Assembly (NCBI GenBank): GCA_958296015.1
Contig: CATQIH010000035.1
Span: 62,001 to 126,000 of the forward strand
Length of the DNA: 64,000 bases
DNA from: Cyclobacteriaceae bacterium
GTDB taxonomy: Bacteria; Bacteroidota; Bacteroidia; Cytophagales; Cyclobacteriaceae
Direction of reading: 5' to 3'
This document shows, one piece after another, positions 36,364 through 44,074 of this stretch. Position numbers and translations under genes: made by a program. Below the pieces are notes generated by a model. That model had not been told where the DNA came from. It made no database searches and was given only the letters and a program-made list of their open reading frames with translations. Position 1 is the first letter of the stretch, and each line of letters opens with the position of its first letter.

Positions 36364-36627
36364 AGTGTGAAGTTTGTTGATGAATGATAAGATAGGTAAG
36401 AATTGTATTTTTATAGGTGCAATTTATTAATATTAAATAGCTATGAAAGATTGGTATTAACGAATTTGCAAAATAAATGAAAAAAAATTGGAAATTCAGA
36501 AAAAGTTTTATGTAATTGAGAACAATAAATTTTTACAATCGCACTCCTTATTTTTTACTAGAGGAAATATAATAATCTGCTGTTTACTATATGACAATTG
36601 TACTTGTTCTACAAACAACCATGCCTG

Positions 36628-37032
36628 ATGATGCCAAACTGCCAACCACTTCTCGTCAACACCAAAGATGAAATCCTGTTTTTGAATCAGGAGGATATAC
36701 TTTTTTGTAATTCTCAATGTAATTATGCCACTATATATTTAAACATCGATAAAGGCATCATGGTCTGCAAAACATTAGCGGCTCTTTATGCAGACCTATA
36801 TCCAGCGTACTTCCTTAAAGTAAGTCAGTCGTATATTATTAACATAGATCATGTTAAATCGATTAACAAAAAAAAGAAATTGATTTATTTAACAGGAGAG
36901 ATAGGAATTCCATATACTGTTAAACTCAAGGTTATATTAACACACCTGGAGCAAAAATATAATAAGTCGAGCAATGAGACAGTGGAAGATAACTTGGATA
37001 CTATCTGGCGTTATAATTTAATGAAAGGTTAG
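36628..37032 (+). CDS. Stand-alone LytTR DNA-binding regulator
   Basis: About 134 residues forming one LytTR domain (EDILFCNSQCNYATIYLNID, KTLAALYADLYPAYFLKVSQ, then SYIINIDHVKSINKKKK and PYTVKLKVILTHLEQKY). The fold is a beta-type DNA-binding domain found in regulators of peptide and virulence systems such as AgrA and ComE. No receiver domain or sensor kinase is encoded next to it, so its signal is unknown. ATG 36628 and ATG 36631 are both possible starts; the upstream TTG at 36598 adds ten unconserved residues. It lies 187 bases before the first small peptide gene on the same strand, which makes it the natural candidate to control that cassette (inference). Confidence 0.82.
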   Translation: MMPNCQPLLVNTKDEILFLNQEDILFCNSQCNYATIYLNIDKGIMVCKTLAALYADLYPAYFLKVSQSYIINIDHVKSINKKKKLIYLTGEIGIPYTVKLKVILTHLEQKYNKSSNETVEDNLDTIWRYNLMKG

Positions 37033-37219
37033 GATATTAATAAAAGAAATACACAATACAGATAATAGAAAGGTGGCCGATTCCTGGCAAGACCCTATGG
37101 ATTCATGGCTAAACATGCCAAATACTCAATATGAGATGAAAAATTAGGACTGTAGTTGCAGTAAATTTAACTTGCAGCATATCAATTTAACTTTTTTCAC
37201 CATTTAAATTTCCAATCTT

Positions 37220-37516
37220 ATGAAAAACAAGATCAAAATTTTCACAGGCGTAGCAGTGTTCGCCTTCGCTATGGCTCTCAATTTGAATTATGCCTTTAAT
37301 GATTATGGCATGGATGGCAACCTAGCTCTTTTAGAGGTATTAGCACAATCTAACTCGAGTGGTGGTGGTGGAAGTTCCGGAGGTGGTGGAGAAGCCAATA
37401 CCTGTGATTTGATTTGGGTAGTTACATATGAAGGTTCAGTTGGTACTAGCACAGGTATAACAGTTAAATGTACGACCGGAGGTACATATCAATGCCCTCT
37501 TTGTATAGCCGGGTAA
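37220..37516 (+). CDS. NVEALA-like exported small peptide 1
   Basis: A 98-residue precursor. Residues 5-20 are a hydrophobic leader (KIFTGVAVFAFAMALNLNYAF) ending in a conserved NLNYAFNDYG stretch. Residues 39-42 read EVLA before Q43, matching the E-x-(L/I)-A pattern at the end of the NVEALA motif; cleavage there would release a 56-residue peptide with N-terminal Gln. The core begins with a Gly/Ser-rich spacer (residues 44-57) and has four cysteines, C62, C84, C92 and C95, enough for two disulfides. Function unknown: a secreted signal, toxin or envelope peptide are all possible. It is followed after a hairpin by a beta-propeller lipoprotein gene and is a clear paralogue of the peptide at 43536. 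Confidence 0.75.
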   Translation: MKNKIKIFTGVAVFAFAMALNLNYAFNDYGMDGNLALLEVLAQSNSSGGGGSSGGGGEANTCDLIWVVTYEGSVGTSTGITVKCTTGGTYQCPLCIAG

Positions 37517-37537
37517 ATATTTTAAAGACACAACTGC

Positions 37538-37564
37538 ACAGGAGTCAGTTGATAAGACTCCTGT
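37538..37564 (+). promoter_or_regulatory. Intercistronic hairpin between peptide and propeller genes
   Basis: Perfect 9-bp arms ACAGGAGTC (37538-37546) and GACTCCTGT (37556-37564) with a 9-base loop. No T-run follows, so it is more likely an mRNA stabiliser or attenuator than a terminator. It would let the peptide be made in excess over the lipoprotein. Confidence 0.6.
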
Positions 37565-37580
37565 ATGATTCTAATATTTT

Positions 37581-38660
37581 ATGAAAAACATATTGATTCT
37601 TTTAGTAATTTATCTTGCAATTTCTTCATGTAGTACCGAGCCAGAAACCCACCTTATAAAACTACATAAAGAAATAAACTTGGAAACAGGTTTGAATCTC
37701 CGCAAAATTTCTGAATTAAAAGAAAACATAAGTAGTATTGGCAAAATTAAATGTTTTGCTTTTATGGATGATAGTACTTTCGTGGCAGTGGATTCAGAAC
37801 TTGCACAGGTTATTATCTACAGTATACAAGGTACTCAACTTATAAAAGTTGGAAGTAAAGGTAGAGGGCCATTTGAGTACATCAGTCCATCAGTTGTAAA
37901 ATCTGATAATAATAGAATTTACATTTGGTGTGAGTCATTGCTTAAATTACTAGTATTTGATAAATCAGGAAAGCCTATTAAAGAATACAACAATTTTTCA
38001 GAAGGTGTAAAGTACTTCATTCCTTACGAAAACTATATATGTTTTTACAATTCTGGAGGATTTGATGGAACAATTGTTGAAATATACAACCTAAATACCG
38101 ACAAATTTGTTTCTCAAACTTTTGGTAAAAAGTCAAACGAACATAAAGTATTAAACACCTATGCATGTGCTGGAGGTTTGGTCCGCGCAAAAGATGACCT
38201 GTTTTTTGCCAGTTCCGATAAACTAGCTATATATAAGGTTGACCTTCAAAATTTTACAAGCTCGCTCTATTCTATTAAAGATAAGGAATTCAGGGTAGAG
38301 CAAGTAGATGAGGACCCTGGTGAACTTATAGCAAACATGCAAAAAAGTCTTTCTTATATCTATGGGAATGACATGATTACAGGTTTATTTTGTACTGAAA
38401 AATACATAGTTCTTAAAGCAGAAGTTGGCAAGGTTAAGATGAATGGGTTCAAGTTTGAAGACATTTCAAAACGATATCAAAAATATTACATTCTTGACAG
38501 GAATATGAGATTGAAATACGCTATTCGGGCTAAATTAAATGAAGGATGTGATAATTGTCTATTTACATCCAATAGAAACAATTTGTATACATTGAAATTA
38601 AATATTAAAGATACAAATTTTGTCTATGAATTAAATGAAGTAGATTTAGATAGTTATTAA
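37581..38660 (+). CDS. Six-bladed beta-propeller lipoprotein 1
   Basis: A 359-residue lipoprotein: signal peptide LLVIYLAISSC with Cys at residue 17. The body fits the six-bladed beta-propeller family of Bacteroidota (DUF5128/TolB-like): FAFMDDSTFVAVDSELAQVI, YSIQGTQLIKVGSKGRGPFEYIS (the conserved G-x-GPxEY turn), LLVFDKSGKPIKEYN and YYILDRNMRLKYAI. The 'GRGPFEY' loop is shared with the protein at 44075 ('GFGPNEI'). Such lipoproteins are often coded beside NVEALA-type peptides, as here. Likely role: an outer-envelope binding partner, receptor or immunity protein for the peptide, an inference. The AT-rich codon use differs from the flanking housekeeping genes. Confidence 0.75.
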   Translation: MKNILILLVIYLAISSCSTEPETHLIKLHKEINLETGLNLRKISELKENISSIGKIKCFAFMDDSTFVAVDSELAQVIIYSIQGTQLIKVGSKGRGPFEYISPSVVKSDNNRIYIWCESLLKLLVFDKSGKPIKEYNNFSEGVKYFIPYENYICFYNSGGFDGTIVEIYNLNTDKFVSQTFGKKSNEHKVLNTYACAGGLVRAKDDLFFASSDKLAIYKVDLQNFTSSLYSIKDKEFRVEQVDEDPGELIANMQKSLSYIYGNDMITGLFCTEKYIVLKAEVGKVKMNGFKFEDISKRYQKYYILDRNMRLKYAIRAKLNEGCDNCLFTSNRNNLYTLKLNIKDTNFVYELNEVDLDSY

Positions 38661-38765
38661 AACTTCATAGGTAATTGCTTTGGCTTCTTCTTAATATAAG
38701 CTTTAAAGCTACATGCCAAAAAATCATAAATGAAATAACTATTCCTACTAAAAAGTAATTTAATT

Positions 38766-39107
38766 ATGTATAACACAATCATCATATCTATATTTATCAT
38801 GATGGGATCAATCACACAATTGTATGCTCAAAGTCAGAACCTTCAAGAAAGTAATAGTCAACACGATACCTTATCGCAAACTCAAAGCAACAGCGTAGCA
38901 TCTGAATTTGATGCCTTTTTTAATTCTACAATTCGAAAAGCATTTGAAATTAAACTACTATACTATGAAACTTCAACCGTGTTGGAACGCATTGCAAAAC
39001 TAGATAAGAAGTATTATGATGCTTTGATCAAGTCAGGTTTTACAAAAGAGGAAGCATTGAGGATAATGATTGCAAACCCTTTGATTGTCAATCTTAGCCC
39101 AAACTAG
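38766..39107 (+). CDS. Small exported protein, unknown function
   Basis: A 113-residue protein with a signal peptide (IIISIFIMMGSITQLYA) and predicted mature N-terminal Gln at residue 22. A Ser/Gln-rich stretch leads to a helical C-terminal part (FNSTIRKAFEIKLLYYETST, ERIAKLDKKYYDALIKSGFT) that includes a UBA-like 'SGFTKEEALRIM' pattern. I do not recognise a family. It is on the same strand as the propeller gene (105 bases before) and the glutaminyl cyclase remnant (33 bases after), and may belong to the peptide cassette. Confidence 0.55.
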   Translation: MYNTIIISIFIMMGSITQLYAQSQNLQESNSQHDTLSQTQSNSVASEFDAFFNSTIRKAFEIKLLYYETSTVLERIAKLDKKYYDALIKSGFTKEEALRIMIANPLIVNLSPN

Positions 39108-39139
39108 ACTTTTAATCCATTTAGGCTTACAAATCTGTT

Positions 39140-39814
39140 ATGTTAGCTTATAGATTTTTGCAAGAGTCAATATATCTTTCTTTTCTGCTATTGTTTTCAA
39201 GTTTAGCTTTAACAAATTGCAATGGTAAGGAAGAACAACACTCTATTGTATTGCTATATCCCGCTGATCGTGCTACTTATCCTATAGGCGAAGATGTGTT
39301 GGTTGCCTTTGATCTTAATAAGGATGACATAATCATTGATTCTACCAACTGTTTTGTAAATGGTAAAGCTGTTTTATTAGCTGAGTCTGACATTGCCACT
39401 ACGTATGTGCTGCACACCAGTAATTGTTCACTCGGTGAGCATGAGATAACGATCGAAATGTGGTGCAATAATGGCATTTCACATAGTTATAAGACAAAGA
39501 TTATATTGCTTTCTGACCTTACTCCTACCGCTCTCTCTTATCAGGTAATGCAGCAATATCCTCATGATACAGCAGACTTTACCCAAGGGCTGTTTTATGA
39601 AAACGACATCATGTACGAAGGCACTGGACTGGATGGACAATCCAAAATAAAGAAATATGCGCTTAACAATGGGAAGGTATTCAATGAACATAAGTTGCCG
39701 AATGATGTTTTTGGAGAAGGAGTTACTGTCATCAATAACAAAATTTATCAAACGCATTACAAAGATAAAATAGGGTCTATCTACGATAAAAACAGCTTTC
39801 TTATAAAAATATAG
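39140..39814 (+). pseudogene. Glutaminyl-peptide cyclotransferase, 3'-truncated
   Basis: The 224-residue frame is the first two thirds of a glutamine cyclotransferase, which converts N-terminal Gln of exported proteins to pyroglutamate. A lipobox-like LALTNC precedes an Ig-like domain (LLYPADRATYPIGEDVLVAF). The propeller follows with YPHDTADFTQGLFYENDIMY, EGTGLDGQSKIKKY, DVFGEGVTVINNKIYQTHYK and YDKNSF, then stops after four further residues. Complete proteins are about 340 residues, so several blades with active-site residues are lost. The break coincides with the dead ISAs1 element beginning about 50 bases later. If cyclase activity is essential, another copy must exist elsewhere in the genome. 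Confidence 0.82.
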
Positions 39815-39865
39815 TGAGGTATGTCATAATAAGGTAATTTTGATTTTCCACATCAACTACCCATT

Positions 39866-41025
39866 ATGCATACACTCACCATTGGTCACACTAACACTAT
39901 TTATTCTTTACTTTAAAATAGCAACCTAGATTTGCGAGACAATCGCGGTAAAAGGCACGAGTTGCGGTATGTGTTTTTAAGTTTGCTTCTTGCCTTGTTT
40001 CGTAATCGTGATGGCAATTTATCAAGCATCCATCGCAGTATGGTCAACAAGAACAAAGCCTTAAGTGAATCTTTGGGCTTAGGGCTAATGCCGGTTATTT
40101 CTCGTTCTCATTTACCTGTTTTTTTGCAGAAAGTAGATGTAGGGTGTTTGAAGAGGTGTTATTCTTATTTTTAGGGATAAAACTTGATGCTCAACAACAA
40201 TCATGTTTTGCCGTTGATGGAAAAGAAATGCGGGGCAGTATCTGTAAAGGAGATACACGAGGACAAGCCATTGTATTAGCAGTTTCTCACATGAGCAGGG
40301 AGGTTTTCGGACAAAAATTCTATAGTGGTAAGAAAGAGAGCGAAAAAGTGTATGTACGATCATTGCTATCAGAGACTAGCATAGAAAACCAAAAAGTAAC
40401 TATGGATGCCCTGCATCTATGTCCCAAAACGGTAAGACAAATAGAAAAAAGCCATGGGGTTTATGTCATTAGCCACCGTGGAACGGCTTGAAAAAAAACC
40501 AGCAGGAGTTATTTACTGATATGAAAGCATCAAGTCAAGCTTTGCCCGTCAATAGCTCTTGTTATGAAGTAGAGAAAGGGCACGGAAGGGTAGAAAAAAG
40601 GAAATATGACACTTATAGTATTGAAAATAAATACCTTGATCAGCGATGGAAAGATGCAGGTTTTCAAACCTTGGTCAAGGTAGACCGGGTTAGTTTACGA
40701 CTGTAAGCAAGCCTGTGAGTATCAGGAAACCTGCTTTTATATCTCAAATCAAAAAGTGAAAAATAGCACAGACTTCGAACTGGCACATGCCATTAGAGGA
40801 CACTGGACGGTAGAAGTCAACAATCATATTCGCGATGTTACCTTAAAGGAAGACCAGCAAAGAACTATAAAAACAGCTATAACTCAGATATTAGCTACTT
40901 GTAGGACGTTCGTGATCAATCTTTTAAACAAACTCAAACCAGTAAATAAGGTGGCTCAATTAGAACTTTTCTCTGACAATTTTGATACCCTTATCGATTG
41001 GCTTAAAGTAGTTGGGTTTTTATAA
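39866..41025 (+). mobile_element. Dead ISAs1-family transposase remnant
   Basis: Pieces of one ISAs1-type DDE transposase are spread over three frames. The N-terminus (ATG 39866) meets a TAA at 39914-39916, then LRDNRGKRHELRYVFLSLLLALF runs to about 40140. A shift leads into LGIKLDAQQQSCFAVDGKEMRGS and SREVFGQKFYSG up to a TGA at 40489-40491. Another shift gives LKKNQQELFTDMKA and DQRWKDAGFQTLVKVDRV. A last shift near 40707 gives FYISNQKVKNSTDFELAHAI, RGHWTVEVNNHIRDV and LATCRTFVINLL. One nonsense and at least three frameshifts make it inactive. I could not find convincing terminal inverted repeats. Both neighbours, glutaminyl cyclase and PLDc_N, are truncated toward the element. Confidence 0.87.
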
Positions 41026-41159
41026 GAAAACCGTTACGGTTTAGATAAAGTTACCGCCTTTTGTGCTAACTTGGCTCAATTCTGCGCCTATCTTGTCGAG
41101 AACCTTATCACTAAATTACCCCTCTATAAAAGCAAGCATGCAATCATTGTCTAGTAGTA

Positions 41160-41309
41160 TGGCTTCCTACATTTGTTGCACTGATTGATGTATTGACGCA
41201 TGAATTTGAGGGAAACAACAAATTAATTTGGGTAATAGTCATACTGTTTGTGCAGATCATAGGTGCGGTACTTTATTTCTTAATAGGAAGAAAGCAAAAA
41301 ATAAAATAA
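41160..41309 (+). pseudogene. PLDc_N domain protein, C-terminal fragment
   Basis: A 49-residue open stretch without start codon reads WLPTFVALIDVLTHEFEGN, then NKLIWVIVILFVQIIGAVLY and FLIGRKQKIK before the TAA at 41307-41309. This is the C-terminal half of the phospholipase-D-nuclease N-terminal (PLDc_N) domain, normally a protein of 60-80 residues with two membrane segments. The first half is missing, and the upstream bases belong to the region behind the dead IS element. So the insertion or a later deletion removed its 5' end. Confidence 0.72.
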
Positions 41310-41346
41310 TTGATTTCGCTATTTTACCACTATCTCCTACTCCACT

Positions 41347-42735
41347 ATGCCAACTCTCCATTCACTGCCCATTGAAAACCCCCAGCATACATCTGCTACG
41401 GATAAGCAACCAAAGGTTTCAGCTACCAAAAGCCAAAGCAGTAAGGTTCAGTTAGTGCTGGTAATAACCCTCATCGCAGCTTGCTTATTGACTTACTGGC
41501 AAGTTGTCTTCCATGAGTTTCAAACTTTCTGGGATGACCAATGGGTAGCAATTAACTATTACACCAGCCGAGGGTTAAAAGCACAGAATCTATGGAATGT
41601 ACTCACAGAGTACTACAATGGGCAATATGCACCGGTCAATGAATACTACTATATCCTTCTACACGCTGTTTTTGGGTACGATCCGTTTTGGTTTCACCTG
41701 GGAAGTTTGCTTATTCATATAGGTAACGTCTTGTTGGCCTATTTTGTGATTCATAAACTGCTCACGCTCACACAAGCATTCTCCCTCAACGCTATCAGAA
41801 GAGTTGCTTTTATCACTGCACTGCTTTTGGCTGTGCACCCTATGACGGTGGAAGATGTGGCCTGGGTATCTGCTTCCAAAAATATCATTTATACATTTTT
41901 TTACCTTGCTGCCCTACTGGTTTATCTAAAATATATAGAGACAAAACAAGTCAAATTTTTATGGTGGACAGCCTTGTTGTTTTTGTTCTCTTTTGGTGCT
42001 AAAGAGCAGGCCGTTGTTCTGCCTGTGTGCCTGGTGTTGCTAGATTATGTGCTGCGAAGAAACTTGTATGACAAAAAAGTGTGGTTAGAGAAAGTGCCCT
42101 TTTTCGGGCTATCAATTTTCTTTGGTATCGTCACTATGTTCTCCCAGGCAGATAATGGAGAAGGCATACTTTCTGGTGAAGCTTCTTATCCTTTTTATCA
42201 GAATGCGCTTTTTGGTAGTTACTCCTTGATAGAGTACCTCACCAAGCTGTTACTTCCTGTGAAGTTATCTTATCTGTATCCTTTTCCCAATGAGATGGGT
42301 AAGGCTGTTCCTGTTCATTTTTGGCTATATCCCTGCATTATTATAGTACTGGCAGTAACGCTATGGAGTTTCTGGAAGAAGAAATGGGTGTTTTTTGGTG
42401 TTGCCTTTTTTATCATTCACGTTGCTTTGGTTTTGCATATCATTCCTTTGTCTAGGTATGCCATCATTGCAGACCGGTACGTCTATCTGGCTTCTATTGG
42501 GGTGTTTTTTCTGCTGGCTTATTACTTTGATAAAGCATATACACAAAAGCTACTTCACCGAAAGGTATTGATAGGAATTGCTGCTATATATGTATTGAGT
42601 CTCGGCATATATACCCGCCAGAGAAGTATGGTTTGGTATAGTTCAGACACCTTGAAAAAAGAATTGCGCGATTTGATCAAAGAGCGCAATGAATTTGAAC
42701 ATAAACCTGCATACAATGATGAACTGGAACAGTAG
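41347..42735 (+). CDS. Polytopic GT-C glycosyltransferase-like protein (TMTC/DUF1736 type)
   Basis: A 462-residue inner-membrane protein with about ten hydrophobic segments. The first loop, FQTFWDDQWVAINYYTSRGL, holds the acidic W-D-D residues that GT-C enzymes use, and ALLLAVHPMTVEDVAWVSASKNIIYTFFYLAALLVYLKY with SRYAIIADRYVYLASIGVFFLL are typical of DUF1736/TMTC O-mannosyltransferase-like proteins. Bacterial relatives often carry C-terminal tetratricopeptide repeats, but none follow here; the protein ends in a polar tail. It presumably transfers a sugar from a lipid carrier to an exported target. Fragments of paralogues follow at 42962-43364. Confidence 0.72.
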   Translation: MPTLHSLPIENPQHTSATDKQPKVSATKSQSSKVQLVLVITLIAACLLTYWQVVFHEFQTFWDDQWVAINYYTSRGLKAQNLWNVLTEYYNGQYAPVNEYYYILLHAVFGYDPFWFHLGSLLIHIGNVLLAYFVIHKLLTLTQAFSLNAIRRVAFITALLLAVHPMTVEDVAWVSASKNIIYTFFYLAALLVYLKYIETKQVKFLWWTALLFLFSFGAKEQAVVLPVCLVLLDYVLRRNLYDKKVWLEKVPFFGLSIFFGIVTMFSQADNGEGILSGEASYPFYQNALFGSYSLIEYLTKLLLPVKLSYLYPFPNEMGKAVPVHFWLYPCIIIVLAVTLWSFWKKKWVFFGVAFFIIHVALVLHIIPLSRYAIIADRYVYLASIGVFFLLAYYFDKAYTQKLLHRKVLIGIAAIYVLSLGIYTRQRSMVWYSSDTLKKELRDLIKERNEFEHKPAYNDELEQ

Positions 42736-42961
42736 ACAATAGCAGATAGACACGCATTGCAAATGCGCGTCAGCGTAATTATGAGCGAAGATCTATAAGC
42801 GCATAAAATTTACTTGGCGCATGGTGACATTCGTAATACTATAGCAAGTCGTAACAGGGTCCCTCCTGGATGACAAAGAGAATAGGTAGCTAATGTAATG
42901 GGCCATCGCTTCCGGTTGAGAAAAATGGATTTATCACAACCAAAAAATATAATACCAGCAA

Positions 42962-43195
42962 ATGCAAAGTGTATATCATCATAAAGCCCCAGCTTATATC
43001 CTGTATGCCACGATGGGGTTAATCTTTGTGATGAGCCTGATGGTGCATCAGCCTGGGCACAATTGGGGTGATGACTTTGCATTGTATATCAACCAGGCCC
43101 GAAGTATTGTAGAAGGGACAGTTGAAAAAACGATTGAGATCAATAAATTTACTCTAAATGAGTCTACGCACAAGCCTCTGGGGTTACTTTTTTGA
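42962..43195 (+). pseudogene. GT-C glycosyltransferase N-terminal fragment
   Basis: A 77-residue frame with one membrane segment (AYILYATMGLIFVMSLMVHQ) and the loop GHNWGDDFALYINQARSIVEGT, the W-G-D-D start of a different GT-C glycosyltransferase. It breaks off after THKPLG, where intact relatives continue for hundreds of residues. The break is close to where the next fragment begins, in another frame. It is a remnant, not a functional gene. Confidence 0.65.
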
Positions 43196-43364
43196 TATGG
43201 CTATAGCCATGCGAGCTAAATACTGGAAGCTACTTGTATCTGTCGCTTTCCTATACTTTTTTTGTCTTGGTATATATACCCATAAGCGTATAGAGGTGTG
43301 GAAGGATTCTGATACATTAAAGAGAGAATTGCGTGATCTAGTCAGTAGTATAGTAATAGACTAA
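43174..43364 (+). pseudogene. GT-C (TMTC-like) C-terminal fragment
   Basis: About 63 residues, including FCLGIYTHKRIEVWKDSDTL and KRELRDLV, closely match the end of the intact gene at 41347 (LSLGIYTRQRSMVWYSSDTL, KKELRDLI). It is the tail of a paralogue. The junction with the preceding N-terminal fragment is near 43180, so an internal deletion between two neighbouring glycosyltransferase genes probably made this composite. Confidence 0.68.
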
Positions 43365-43535
43365 TTAACTGTGAAGTTATGTCATTTTTCTTAAGCAAGC
43401 GACGAATAGAATTATGTTTGGAACTATGGCAAATTTTACTCCTTCAGTTTTGGTAGCCTGCTAAAGGCAGGTAAAAATTAGGTAATAATTTGTCATACTT
43501 TTTAAAATATAAATTAATACTAAACTTTGATTAAG

Positions 43536-43832
43536 ATGAAAAAGAAACTAATGATCTTAACTGGTGCGCTTGTATTTGCGCTTGCATTGTCCGTTAATCT
43601 TCAATATGCATTTGATAATTATGGTATTGGAAATAACAATATGTATACAGAAGCCATAGCTCAAACAACATCTTCTTGTATCTGGATAAGTGATTACGGT
43701 AATCCCGTTCTATCATGTAAGGATGGAAATGGAAATTATAGTAATTTGATTATGAGATTTGATGCATCAGCGCTCCTCCTAAAATGCGAGTATGCTCAAA
43801 ATATTACTTGCCACGTACCTACACAAGGTTAA
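43536..43832 (+). CDS. NVEALA-like exported small peptide 2
   Basis: A 98-residue precursor, the same length as peptide 1. The leader (KKLMILTGALVFALALSVNL) and the NLQYAFDNYG stretch match that peptide residue by residue. Residues 39-42 are EAIA before Q43, so the presumed cleavage site falls in the identical position. The 56-residue core differs strongly in sequence but keeps four cysteines (C48, C61, C84, C92), of which K83-C84 and C92 are in register with peptide 1. I chose ATG 43536 over TTG 43527. It precedes a second beta-propeller lipoprotein gene by 242 bases. Function unknown; secretion through Sec is likely from the leader. Confidence 0.75.
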   Translation: MKKKLMILTGALVFALALSVNLQYAFDNYGIGNNNMYTEAIAQTTSSCIWISDYGNPVLSCKDGNGNYSNLIMRFDASALLLKCEYAQNITCHVPTQG

Positions 43833-43959
43833 CATTTTTTGGGCTGATTGGAAAAATAGGTTTTGTATCAATAATTCATTTGCTCCAGCATACTTGTTTA
43901 TGGGCATTGATTTAATTATTTTATCTATTGCTTTAAATCAACCTAATCTAATTATTGAG

Positions 43960-44052
43960 TAGTCCGGCAGTTTGAGGTTAAGAATTGTAACTATCTAATT
44001 ATCAGATGTTATAGTTCTTTAAACAATTATGTAAAATAGTTCTGTCGGACTA
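43960..44052. repeat. Long-range inverted repeat upstream of propeller 2
   Basis: TAGTCCGGCAG (43960-43970) and CTGTCGGACTA (44042-44052) are inverted with one mismatch (a G-U pair in RNA) around 71 bases. They frame an AT-rich stretch just before the lipoprotein start at 44075 and might be an operator or the ends of a small insertion. Confidence 0.5.
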
Positions 44053-44074
44053 TTTAGCTATAAAATCTTTAACA

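Noticed and set aside
37073-37147. Micro-ORF of about 24 codons between LytTR and peptide 1
   Set aside because: It is open from a GTG and contains a short DSW repeat, but there is no ribosome-site or conservation evidence to call it a gene.
39866-41025. Active insertion sequence
   Set aside because: A nonsense codon and at least three frameshifts break the transposase, and no clear terminal inverted repeats were found.
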